Shown here: piece by piece, positions 38,269 to 46,601 of the stretch
How the letters are laid out: each line of letters starts with the position of its first letter
Numbering within the stretch: position 1 is the stretch's first letter
Assembly: GCF_002154695.1 (NCBI RefSeq)
Contig: NZ_MTAV01000115.1
Location: 24,174-88,173 of the forward strand
Direction: 5' to 3'
DNA: 64,000 nt
Origin: Nostoc sp. T09
Lineage (GTDB): Bacteria; Cyanobacteriota; Cyanobacteriia; Cyanobacteriales; Nostocaceae
The notes under the pieces: model-generated
Told to the model about the DNA's origin: nothing
The model's input: the letters and a program-made list of their open reading frames with translations, nothing else
Database searches by the model: none
Program-made: the position numbers and the translations under genes

Positions 38269-38450
38269 CTAATTAATCCGCCACAAGGAAATAGTGTTGC
38301 CTATTTCCTCTGTGGTTAAAGTTTTGTAACAAATTTAGCTCGGTGCATAAAAGTTAAATAATAGCTCGATATATATGCGGAGACCTTGAATTTACATCAA
38401 GCCAATCTCCAAAGCTATAGTTTCATCTTTTTCCAGAGGTAAATTCGTAT

Positions 38451-38633
38451 ATGGTTCACACATTAGAGCGCCCACGTACTTTGGTCAAGAGTACCTATAC
38501 TCCGCCTAATCCCAAACCCTTATTACCTGACCTACAGCCACCATCTAAACCCGACCAGACTGAACCATCTGAGCCTAGCCAAACTGAACCATCTCAGCCT
38601 AGCGAGACTGAAGAGACTTCAGAATCAGAGTAA
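38451..38633 (+). CDS. small Pro/Ser/Glu-rich protein
   Basis: A 60-residue frame with AGAGG 12 bases before the ATG. The N-terminal 30 residues are basic and Pro-rich (LERPRTLVKSTYTPPNPKP); the rest is a repeat of QTEPSEPS-like units, strongly acidic. No signal peptide. I do not recognise the family. The ribosome site and biased composition favour a real gene, but length and low complexity keep the call tentative. Confidence 0.45.
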   Translation: MVHTLERPRTLVKSTYTPPNPKPLLPDLQPPSKPDQTEPSEPSQTEPSQPSETEETSESE

Positions 38634-38699
38634 ATATTCATCTAAGCAAGAAGAACTCAGGAGCCAGGAGTCATACCATGTCCGCTAAATTTAGTTGCG

Positions 38700-38835
38700 A
38701 TATGTCCGCCGCGAGTGCAACGTAGACGCCTTTCAGGCGGCTTCCCGTAGGGTAGTGAAACGTTCGCCGAAGGCGTTCTCGCAGAGTAGCAATCCCAACA
38801 CCTTTGCGATTGCTTCCCTCCGGTCGCAATGACAA
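38700..38835. repeat. Nostoc-type dispersed GC-rich repeat
   Basis: Within the 480-bp gap before the haemagglutinin-type gene. Contains GTAGACGCC, GGCGGCTTCCCGTAGGGTAG and CGAAGGCGTTCTCGCAGAGTAG blocks, the signature of dispersed repeats common in Nostocales genomes, with small internal inverted repeats. GC content is well above its surroundings. Rest of the gap: nothing recognised. Confidence 0.6.
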
Positions 38836-39113
38836 GTGTTTAATTAGACATGATATCAGAATTGTACTCATGCGATCGCCAAATGAATCAAGGTTGCAGA
38901 GCAATTATCTTTAGATATGGAAGAATCTATTCTTCGGAGCATCTTGAGTGAAAACCTCAAATTTATTTGTGGGTTTATTCTGAATTCTTGCTTCTGGCTC
39001 CTTCTCAATTAAATCAGGGTCATCTACCAGGTATACTAGATTGCTGACGCCCTACCAGACGCTATTAATAGCGTTTTTATTTGGTAGTTTTTGAGCAGAG
39101 GCAAATTCTGGAA

Positions 39114-41564
39114 ATGGCTCACAGTAGCAAAGGTTGTGCTTGGCAACTAGGCTTAGCAAATGTTGGGGGGTTAACCTTTGGCATTGGCTTTTTGATGACA
39201 AATTCTGTATTTGCCCAGAGTGCCATTACTCCTGATAATAACCTCGGCAATGAAAGATCTCAAGTTATACAAAACTACCTTGGTGGGGCTACAGAAGCGA
39301 TCGCAGGCGGAGCAACTCGCAATAACAATCTGTTCCACAGTTTACTGGAATTTAACGTTAGTGAAGGACGTTCAGCAGTTTTCTTAAGTCCTAACAGTAA
39401 TATTCAAAATATTCTGGTGCGAGTTACTGGTAATAACCGCTCTGAGATTCTAGGCAAACTTGGTACTCTTGGTTCCAACGCCAACTTATTTTTGATTAAC
39501 CCCAACGGCGTATTTTTTGGCGCAAATGCCACACTCAATATCGCTGGTTCATTTGTGGCTAGTACAGCAAACAGCATTAAATTTGCTGATGGCACAATTT
39601 TTAGCGCTACTACGCCGCAAACCACACCTCTACTAACAGTCAGTACACCAGTTGGGTTGCAATTTGAGCAGACTGGGGGAGAAATTAATCATTACGGAGC
39701 GTTAGAAGTGCCCACAGGTAAGACTTTAGCGTTGGTGGGCGGAAACATTAACCTGACTGGGAACGGTAAGTTAGAAGATAATCGTCGAACTCTCAAAGCC
39801 CTAAGCGGACAAATTGCTGTGGGTGGGATATCAGGAGTAGGGACAGTAGGAATCAACCTTGATAGCAACAACCAGCCTTTAAACTTTCCTAGTAACGTCA
39901 CGCCAGCAGACATATCATTGAATAATTTAGCTGTAGTATTAGCCGATGGCCCTGGCAGTGGTTATATCCAGCTACAAGGTAGACAAATTAAGCTTACTGA
40001 TGGTTCTCTAGTCCAAGCAGATACCCTAGGTAGTGAAAATGGTAGAGGTATCCTTGTTCAAGCACAGCAGTTAACTCTTCAAGATGGCTCCCAAATCAAA
40101 GCTGCTACTACTGAAGGGACAACAGGTTCTGGAGGAAGTTTAACGGTAAAAGCCACTGACTTTGTGCAAGTAAGCGGCACCATTCCCCAAGGTAAGGACT
40201 TTGCTGGTTTCCCCAGCGGTTTGTTTACTCAGACCTTTGGAGACGGCCCTGCTGGCCCGTTGACTATAGAAACAGGAAAATTAATTATTGAAGGTGGAGC
40301 CAACGTCGCAACTAGTGCTAGGCAGGGTAGAGGTAACGGGGGAAGATTAAAAGTAACTGCCTCCGATTTTATTAAAGTAAGCGGAGCTTCTTTTCTAGAT
40401 TACCCTAGCGGCTTGTTTACTCAGACTCTAGATTTAGGAAACGCAGGTTCTTTGGAAGTTGATACCAGGCAATTGATTGCCCAGGATGGAGGGGTAGTAA
40501 CAGCTGGTACAGGCATAAATAGTCAAGGAAAAGGTGGAAATCTGACTGTCAATGCCTCTGATTTTATAGAATTGAGTGGAACATCACCAGTTGATAAAGA
40601 CCCCAGTGGCTTATTTGCGCGCAGCCGTGGTAGCGGAGAGGCTGGTTCTTTGTTTGTGACTACAGACCAGTTAATTGTAAGAGATGGAGCGCGGGTAACT
40701 GTAGAAGCTTTAGGTTCAGGAAATGCAGGTACATTGCAAGTTAATGCTCGTGAAATCCGTTTGGACAGACAAGGCGAATTAGTTGCGAAAACAGTATCAG
40801 GTAATGGCGGCGATATCAGACTGCAAATCGAGAACTTACTACTGTTACGCAATAATAGTCAAATCTCTACTACAGCAGGCACTGCTGGTGGTGCTGGTAA
40901 TGGTGGTAATATCACCGTCAACACCCCTGATGGCTTCATCGTAGCTGTCCCTGAAGAAAATAGCGATATCACCGCTAACGCTTTCACAGGTTCTGGTGGT
41001 AAAGTCGAAATCAACGCTTTTGGGATCTTTGGAATAGAACAGCGCAGTCGAGAAGACTTGGTGAGACTTCTGGACAACACAGACCCAACTAAACTCAACC
41101 CTCAATTGCTACCCAGTAACGACATTACAGCAATTTCTCAGACAAACCCAACTTTAAGCGGCGTAGTCACTATAAATACACCTGATGTTGACCCGAATAA
41201 TGGCTTGGTCAACTTACCAACCCAACCAGTAGAACTCAAACTAAGCCAAACTTGTCGAGCGATCGCAGGTAACAATAAAAGCAGTTTTACTGTAACCGGA
41301 CGTGGTGGCATCCCTTCCAGCCCTACAGAAACTCTTAATAGTGATGCTGTGATTGCCGATTGGATTACTCTGGATGGAGTTCGTCAAGCCTCCTCCCAAC
41401 CAACTACGAGCCAAAATTCCACTAAATCATCTTCCACAAAGATTGTAGAAGCTACAGGATGGGCAATCAATCCTAAAGGAGAAGTGGTGCTCACTGCTCA
41501 TAAATCCACTGTGGCGCTACACAGTTCTTGGAACAAGCCAACTGATTGCAGTACATATCAATAA
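39114..41564 (+). CDS. filamentous haemagglutinin N-terminal domain (TpsA-like) secreted protein
   Basis: 816 residues from the ATG at 39114; a TTG at 39081 in the same frame would add 11 residues, but from 39114 the signal peptide is standard and ends NSVFAQS. The mature N-terminus is the TPS domain: FHSLLEFNVSEG, IQNILVRVTG, NLFLINPNGVFFG, LNIAGSFVAST. A beta-helix of DGSQIKA/NAGSLEVD-type repeats follows. The end EATGWAINPKGEVVL is common to cyanobacterial members. Such proteins cross the outer membrane through a TpsB partner, which is not in the window. Confidence 0.88.
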   Translation: MAHSSKGCAWQLGLANVGGLTFGIGFLMTNSVFAQSAITPDNNLGNERSQVIQNYLGGATEAIAGGATRNNNLFHSLLEFNVSEGRSAVFLSPNSNIQNILVRVTGNNRSEILGKLGTLGSNANLFLINPNGVFFGANATLNIAGSFVASTANSIKFADGTIFSATTPQTTPLLTVSTPVGLQFEQTGGEINHYGALEVPTGKTLALVGGNINLTGNGKLEDNRRTLKALSGQIAVGGISGVGTVGINLDSNNQPLNFPSNVTPADISLNNLAVVLADGPGSGYIQLQGRQIKLTDGSLVQADTLGSENGRGILVQAQQLTLQDGSQIKAATTEGTTGSGGSLTVKATDFVQVSGTIPQGKDFAGFPSGLFTQTFGDGPAGPLTIETGKLIIEGGANVATSARQGRGNGGRLKVTASDFIKVSGASFLDYPSGLFTQTLDLGNAGSLEVDTRQLIAQDGGVVTAGTGINSQGKGGNLTVNASDFIELSGTSPVDKDPSGLFARSRGSGEAGSLFVTTDQLIVRDGARVTVEALGSGNAGTLQVNAREIRLDRQGELVAKTVSGNGGDIRLQIENLLLLRNNSQISTTAGTAGGAGNGGNITVNTPDGFIVAVPEENSDITANAFTGSGGKVEINAFGIFGIEQRSREDLVRLLDNTDPTKLNPQLLPSNDITAISQTNPTLSGVVTINTPDVDPNNGLVNLPTQPVELKLSQTCRAIAGNNKSSFTVTGRGGIPSSPTETLNSDAVIADWITLDGVRQASSQPTTSQNSTKSSSTKIVEATGWAINPKGEVVLTAHKSTVALHSSWNKPTDCSTYQ

Positions 41565-41817
41565 TTGTCATTGGTCATTAGTTTTCTCATCTCCCTTGTC
41601 CCCCCTGTCCTCCTTGCCCCATTTCTCCCCACACTCCCCACACTCCCTTGCCCCCCTGCTTTTTTCGCCACTGCCTTCTTACACTCGCTTCACCGCTACA
41701 AACTTGTGAAATGATGTACATAATCAGCTTTTTGATGGCTAAAAAAGCATAAAATTTCAAGGTCTTCCATCAAGCAGCCGCCCTGTAGATGATGTTAAGC
41801 GAGGTATTGAGGTATTT

Positions 41818-42168
41818 ATGAACTGGATTAAAGTTCTTCCTGAAAATGAACTACCACTTAATGAGCGCAAAGTGGTGAAAGTAGAAAAACGTGCCATCCT
41901 ACTAGTTCACCATAACAACCAAATTTACGCCTTAGAAAATTCCTGTCCTCACATGAAGCTACCTTTGCAGAAAGGTAAAATTACAGATGATGGAGCGATT
42001 GTCTGTCCTTTTCACCGTAGCGCCTTTGACCTTTCTAGCGGTAATCCTACAGAATGGATTACATTTCCTCCTGGTATTGGCAAAGTGATGGGTCTGATTT
42101 CTAAAGAAAAGGCAATACCTGTTTTCCCCACCCGTGTAGAAGAAGGCAATATTTGGGTAGGGTTGTAA
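41818..42168 (+). CDS. Rieske [2Fe-2S] domain protein
   Basis: A 116-residue soluble Rieske ferredoxin. C43-x-H45 and C63-x2-H66 ligate the cluster (CPHMKLPL and CPFHRSAFDL). GAGG lies about 8 bases before the ATG. Length and pattern match NirD-like/Rieske ferredoxins that pass electrons to oxygenases or reductases; no such partner gene is adjacent. Cytoplasmic. Confidence 0.9.
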   Translation: MNWIKVLPENELPLNERKVVKVEKRAILLVHHNNQIYALENSCPHMKLPLQKGKITDDGAIVCPFHRSAFDLSSGNPTEWITFPPGIGKVMGLISKEKAIPVFPTRVEEGNIWVGL

Positions 42169-42912
42169 CAGGATACCAAGTATCTGCTGAAGGATGAAGG
42201 GTAGGGTGTGAAGGATTAAAACTTTTATATTTTACTTTTCGTCCTTGAGGTTGGATTTATGGCGATCGCTTTTAAAATAATTAATGGCGCATCTAGCAAT
42301 CTAAATTTTTCGTGAAAAAATCCAAAGTTTTTTTGGTTGATCAATCACATTAATAACGCATATATAAAAAATAATAATAGAAATTAAAGCCTTTTCCATT
42401 TATTTTGAACCATCTCTGTCATCAAAGCACAACATTGTTGTGCCCTTACTGGGTCGTCTATTTACCTAAAAATTGCTGTAATGCTAATGGGTGAGCAAAT
42501 TATCGTTGACCTTGAAACTTCATATTGCGTAGCAGAAACCGTAGAAGAGAGAGCAGGTTAGCAATGATATTTTTCTAAAATAGACGGCTGCTTTGAGTGA
42601 AAAGCGATCGCAGAGTACGCCAAACAGGACACGGAAAAATTTTTCTGATGTGCAAGTGTGCCTGTTTTGTGAAATCATGTTCCTATAAATACATACAAGT
42701 TTTGCCAAGTATGTTCTGGGTTAAGTACCTAGAAAGTAGTTTTTTACAAATCAAGTTATTACTCTGAGAACAAAAGATACATCGGGCACTAATGACGATT
42801 AGCTACGTCAATTATTTTAATTTGCTGAGTCTGCTTCAGTTTGTCTGAGGTCAAGATTTCGATGCGCAGGGAATGCACAACTACCAGTTAACCAATTCTC
42901 TAGTAAGCATAA
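42169..42912. other. intergenic gap
   Basis: 744 bp between two plus-strand genes, AT-rich with HIP1 sites near 42,265 and 42,605. I see no convincing gene or RNA. The 3' part must hold the promoter of the glycoside hydrolase gene. Confidence 0.5.
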
Positions 42913-44247
42913 ATGCTTGTAGACTATATGACTAGTAGACTCCATAACAAAAGCATGAAATGGCGCGTGTGGTTAGCTAACGCATCATTCAAACCTATGA
43001 AACTAATTTTGAAATTAATTTTTCCTTTTCAAGCTTGGCAACGTAGACACGCGGCCGCGGCAACTTTTATTCAGACATTGCGCAAGCGAATCTTCCCGAT
43101 ACTAGTCTTGATATCGTGTATCACGGTATTACTGGTAGACAACTTTACTCCTGCGATCGCTCAAATCGCCCAACTACCCCGTGAGGAAATTCGCGGGGTT
43201 TGGATGACTAACAACGATATTGACATCCTCAAGGAACGATCCAAAGTGCGGGAGGCCGTCAGCCAACTGCGTAGGCTCAACTTTAACACTATTTATCCCG
43301 TAGTGTGGAATTCTGGCTATGTAATGTATCCTAGCGCGGTGGCAAAACGTACAGGCATCCAACCTTTTGTTTTGCGAGGCTCAGACGGACACGATATCCT
43401 AGCAGATCTCATCAACCAAGCCCATCGTCATGGGCTGCTTGTAATTCCTTGGTTTGAGTTTGGCTTTATGGCTCCCCCAACATCAGAATTGGTAATGGAG
43501 CATCCAAATTGGTTGACGCAAAAGCGGGATGGGAGTCAAACTTCTGCTAGTGCTGCTGGCGAGGTGATGTGGCTCAATCCTTTCCATCCAGAAGTGCAGC
43601 AGTTTATCACTAGTCTCGTACTGGAAAACATCACCCAATATGATGTAGATGGCATTCAGTTTGACGATCACATGAGTTTGCCATATGAATTTGGCTACGA
43701 TCCCTACACAGTTGCGTTGTACACCAAGGAAACTAAGAATAATCCTCCCGCCAATCCTCAAGATCAAGCATGGATGCGCTGGCGGGCAGATAAAATTACA
43801 GCGTTCATGGTACAACTCAACCAAGCTGTGAAAGCTCAAAAATCTCGCTTGATTTTCTCTGTCTCTCCAAATTACTACGATTTTGCCTACAAGTTTCAAC
43901 TACAAGACTGGCTCAACTGGATACGGCTCAATATTGTGGATGAGCTAATTGTGCAAATTTATCGTCCCAATCTTCAAGGTTTTATTAGCAATCTCTCCCG
44001 TCAAGAAATTCAAGAAGCACAGAAATCGATTCCCACTGGTGTTGGAATTATGGCAGGGTTGCGAAATAATACAGCACCAATGCAGCAAATTCAATCCCAA
44101 GTGCGAGCTGCGCAAGAACGGGGCTTAGGCGTAGCGTTTTTCTATTACGAAAGCCTTTGGGAATCTGCTCCAGAAGCAGTTGCAGAAAGGCAAGCTGGAT
44201 TTCAAGCCCTCTTCCGTGCTCCTGCGCTCCGGGCCAGAGTTGAATAA
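42913..44247 (+). CDS. glycoside-hydrolase-like lipoprotein/secreted protein, GHL10 (DUF187) family
   Basis: Up to 444 residues; in-frame ATGs at 42928, 42955 and 42997 are alternative starts and none has a clear ribosome site. A hydrophobic export signal lies near residues 58-82 ending AIAQIAQ. The mature part begins REEIRGVWMTNNDID and has NTIYPVVWNSGYVMYPS, GLLVIPWFEFGFM, YDVDGIQFDDHMSLPYEFGY (likely catalytic Asp/Asp pair) and IYRPNLQGF, as in GHL10 hydrolases. Probably acts on an envelope or extracellular glycan. Confidence 0.85.
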   Translation: MLVDYMTSRLHNKSMKWRVWLANASFKPMKLILKLIFPFQAWQRRHAAAATFIQTLRKRIFPILVLISCITVLLVDNFTPAIAQIAQLPREEIRGVWMTNNDIDILKERSKVREAVSQLRRLNFNTIYPVVWNSGYVMYPSAVAKRTGIQPFVLRGSDGHDILADLINQAHRHGLLVIPWFEFGFMAPPTSELVMEHPNWLTQKRDGSQTSASAAGEVMWLNPFHPEVQQFITSLVLENITQYDVDGIQFDDHMSLPYEFGYDPYTVALYTKETKNNPPANPQDQAWMRWRADKITAFMVQLNQAVKAQKSRLIFSVSPNYYDFAYKFQLQDWLNWIRLNIVDELIVQIYRPNLQGFISNLSRQEIQEAQKSIPTGVGIMAGLRNNTAPMQQIQSQVRAAQERGLGVAFFYYESLWESAPEAVAERQAGFQALFRAPALRARVE

Positions 44248-44261
44248 TAAACTGTTAAGAC

Positions 44262-44303
44262 AGTCAATAGTCCAAAGTAACTCTTGACTTTGGACTGTTG
44301 ACT
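44262..44303 (+). terminator. hairpin after the GHL10 gene
   Basis: Arms AGTCAATAGTCCAAAGT (44262-44278) and ACTTTGGACTGTTGACT (44287-44303) pair with one mismatch over 17 bp around an 8-base loop, 15 bp after the stop codon. No T-run follows, so it is a stem-loop terminator candidate or a repeat; a similar sequence (AGTCCAGAGTCAATAGTC) lies near 59,702. Confidence 0.5.
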
Positions 44304-44360
44304 ACCACGATCATTGATTGTGGAACTTACTGCCATCTTCAAATGATTAGACCATACATT

Positions 44361-44432
44361 GTAGGGTGAACATACCCAGCAAAAGCCTAACGGATGGACT
44401 TTTGAAATACTGGTGGGCAGTGCCCACCCTAC
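44361..44432. repeat. copy of the GTAGGGTGGGC dispersed repeat
   Basis: Begins GTAGGGTGAAC and ends TGGGCAGTGCCCACCCTAC, with AAAGCCTAACGGATGGACTTTT between. Related to the elements at 16,398, 30,622 and 51,603. It sits between two convergent genes. Confidence 0.55.
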
Positions 44433-44450
44433 AGTAAAAGGGAGGTGGGT

Positions 44451-45488
44451 TCAACGTGAGCTTTTCTCAAGCATTAAATTTTTGTCCCAAGTATACAATC
44501 CAACCTTTTCAGGCACTCTCGAGAATCGCCCTGTGCGATAACCTCGCGATAACTCATTCAGTACCTTGCTTTTGACCTCTCTAATTTCATCAGCATCTAG
44601 TTCTCCATAAAGTCCAGCGATCACTTCCGCAACTGTGAAAACTTTTCCCGAATTTTGCTTTAAGAGAGAGGTGATGGCATCAATCAAAAATTGACCCTCA
44701 AATACTCTGAGCATCGGTACTATTTTTGTTTTGGGGAGTATCAAAGGTTTCTTCTTTTTCTGTTGGAGAGCCTTGGCATAACCATTGCTATTACTTGAGT
44801 TTAGCAACTTTAAATCCAGGGTATAACAGCCAGGTTCGTCGGGAATTGCAAACCAACTACTACCTCTACCTTGGGTAAGTGAGGATTGGACTCTACCTTT
44901 AACTACTTTGAAGATAGGTGGCTCTAAATCTCCATATAGCGATCGCACAATGAAATCTATATGGCATACAGTACCACTATGTTCTTGCAAGACTTTTTTG
45001 ATAGCTTCTATCCGATTGATACAGTGTTGATACTCAGGTAGCATGGGAAAGTCTTGCCCCTTGATTGATTGATCTTTAGGCTCAGGGGAAGACTTGCTGG
45101 TTGAATTTGGACTTACAGGTTGGTCATTGTTGATAACTGTAGCGGCGGATGATGGGTTCTCTTTGTCCAAATTGTTAGAGTCTGGAAGTTCAAATTGAGT
45201 TGACTCTATCAAGTGGGTATCGGAATCAGCAATGTCATCTGTCGAGAATAATCTCTCTTCTGAATGAAGAGGGGATGTTTCATCTGTAACATCAAATGTG
45301 GCAATCTGATTGTTAGTATCTGGTGTTGACCAGTTAGACAACAAAGCTTCTACATGATTAAGATGCGATCGCGCCTGTGTATATAAGCGTTCGTACTCTT
45401 CTACAATGCGAGCATAGTACTCTCTTAATTCCAAAAGTGGAGAGAGGAAAGCGTCAGGAGGAGGTTCTAATTGTCCTTTTACAGTCAT
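44451..45488 (-). CDS. protein with N-terminal coiled coil and a duplicated winged-helix-like module
   Basis: 345 residues; no family I can name. Residues 13-52 are helical (LLELREYYARIVEEYERL), 55-145 are acidic and Ser-rich, probably disordered. Residues about 155-225 and 265-337 are copies of one module: IEAIKKVLQEHSGTV...IVRSLYGDLEP...VKGRV...LTQGRGSSWFAIPDEPGCYTL and ITSLLKQNSGKVFTVAEVIAGLYGEL...VKSKV...LSRGYRTGRFSRVPEKVGLYT. The layout resembles HARE-HTH winged helices. A basic linker (QQKKKKP) separates them. Lies 10 bp after the zinc-ribbon gene, so one operon. Confidence 0.7.
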   Translation of the reverse strand: MTVKGQLEPPPDAFLSPLLELREYYARIVEEYERLYTQARSHLNHVEALLSNWSTPDTNNQIATFDVTDETSPLHSEERLFSTDDIADSDTHLIESTQFELPDSNNLDKENPSSAATVINNDQPVSPNSTSKSSPEPKDQSIKGQDFPMLPEYQHCINRIEAIKKVLQEHSGTVCHIDFIVRSLYGDLEPPIFKVVKGRVQSSLTQGRGSSWFAIPDEPGCYTLDLKLLNSSNSNGYAKALQQKKKKPLILPKTKIVPMLRVFEGQFLIDAITSLLKQNSGKVFTVAEVIAGLYGELDADEIREVKSKVLNELSRGYRTGRFSRVPEKVGLYTWDKNLMLEKSSR

Positions 45489-45498
45489 AAGGCGTTAA

Positions 45499-45744
45499 TC
45501 AATCTAAATCAGATTTACTTTTGTAAGTCATTGGTCTTGGCTTGGCTTTTGTCGCTGGTTGTTGCAGTTTTTTGGGCGCTTGGGGAGGGCGACATTGTTC
45601 ACAATATAACGGTCGAGGTCCAAAAGTCTCGCGTTTTGTACTCTCATTGCACTGCTTGCAGATAAAGTGAAAAACACGAGTGTGAATCTCTCTTTTATGC
45701 GCTCTAACCGTATACTCTCTAACGTCTATTAACTTACTAGCCAT
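45499..45744 (-). CDS. small zinc-ribbon protein
   Basis: 81 residues. C29-x2-C32 in FICKQC and C48-x2-C51 in LYCEQC form a two-knuckle zinc ribbon; the basic start ([15 protein letters not shown]) and Pro/Lys-rich tail suggest nucleic-acid or protein binding. First gene of a two-gene unit with the duplicated-module protein 10 bp downstream. Function unknown. Confidence 0.7.
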   Translation of the reverse strand: MASKLIDVREYTVRAHKREIHTRVFHFICKQCNESTKRETFGPRPLYCEQCRPPQAPKKLQQPATKAKPRPMTYKSKSDLD

Positions 45745-46352
45745 AATAACGAGTTATGAATTTCCGTCCTATCAATATAGCTATTCAAGCAAATGAAATA
45801 GCATCAGTGTGTATCAACTTGCCGATTTTAGGGAATTTTCTAGCTTAAGCTATAGACTCGGTAATGACTCAACCCCATTAAGTTTGTAAATAAAAATTAT
45901 CTACGATCTTTAGAGGCTGTCTCAAAAGTCTTTACTGATACACGAAGTTATTGGAGATTCCTCTAAATCACCCTTAAAAAAGAGAGACCCAAAGGCTGTA
46001 CTTTCACCCCGTTCACAGTTGGCTGGGGAGTAAGAACAAAATATCTAATATTTCAAGATACATCCTCTGAGAAGGATTTTGATTCTAAAGTGATTCATAC
46101 TTTAGTAATGTTTGTTGCAGCAAAAGTTATTTTTTCATAACAACCCCTAATCACTCTAGTCAAGTAAACAGTCAAAAAAAGGGCTGTAAAAGGAGGATGT
46201 CTCTGTTTGATAATTGATTTTCCACATCCCTACACCTGAATTTTGGTTCACCTTGGTGCACTCTACATACTATGACTTGGGATAGATGTAAAGACAGTTA
46301 TAGCATCTGCTATAGTCCAAGATCTGGGAAATAATTAACAGTAAAATGCCTT
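45745..46352. other. divergent intergenic gap
   Basis: 608 bp between the minus-strand zinc-ribbon operon and the plus-strand XRE-kinase pair, so it holds both promoters. A perfect dyad at 46,299-46,314 is listed separately. No gene or RNA recognised. Confidence 0.55.
46299..46314. promoter_or_regulatory. candidate operator dyad upstream of the XRE gene
   Basis: TATAGCA and TGCTATA are perfect inverted 7-bp arms around TC, ending 38 bp before the XRE start codon. Position and size fit a dimeric XRE repressor site for self-regulation; this is inferred from symmetry only. Confidence 0.4.
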
Positions 46353-46601
46353 ATGCCTGCGATCGCACAGCCAGAGGTGGCACAGTTGGTAATTGAAACT
46401 CGGCAGCGCCTCCAACTTTCACAGGTAAAATTAGCGAAGAGGCTAGGAGTTTCGTTTCACAGTATCAACCGATGGGAAAACGGACGAGCGCAACCTTCAC
46501 CACTGGCTATGAAACAGATTCAAGATTTGTTGCATCAGATGGGAGAACTTGGTGAGGATCTTTTGACCAAGTACTTTCAACAAGAGGAGCAGAAACTGTG
46601 A
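46353..46601 (+). CDS. XRE-family helix-turn-helix regulator
   Basis: 82 residues: a single HTH_3 domain (about 12-65) with LSQVKLAKRLGVSFHSINRWENGRAQPSPLA, including the recognition-helix pattern VSFHSINRWE. The last four bases overlap the GTG start of the histidine kinase gene, so the two are translationally coupled. Likely a DNA-binding partner of that kinase or autoregulator. Confidence 0.88.
   Translation: MPAIAQPEVAQLVIETRQRLQLSQVKLAKRLGVSFHSINRWENGRAQPSPLAMKQIQDLLHQMGELGEDLLTKYFQQEEQKL

Larger units (their letters stand above)
37310..38450. other. 1.1-kb intergenic region
   Basis: AT-rich gap between the cyclase gene and a small plus-strand gene. It holds a pair of overlapping mini-frames with a good ribosome site (37,477-37,697) and a frameshifted small Cys-rich frame (38,046-38,268), listed separately. 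No RNA gene recognised. Confidence 0.5.

Noticed and set aside
38671..38904. 77-residue minus-strand frame upstream of the haemagglutinin-type gene
   Set aside because: Lies mostly over a dispersed GC-rich repeat; no protein character.
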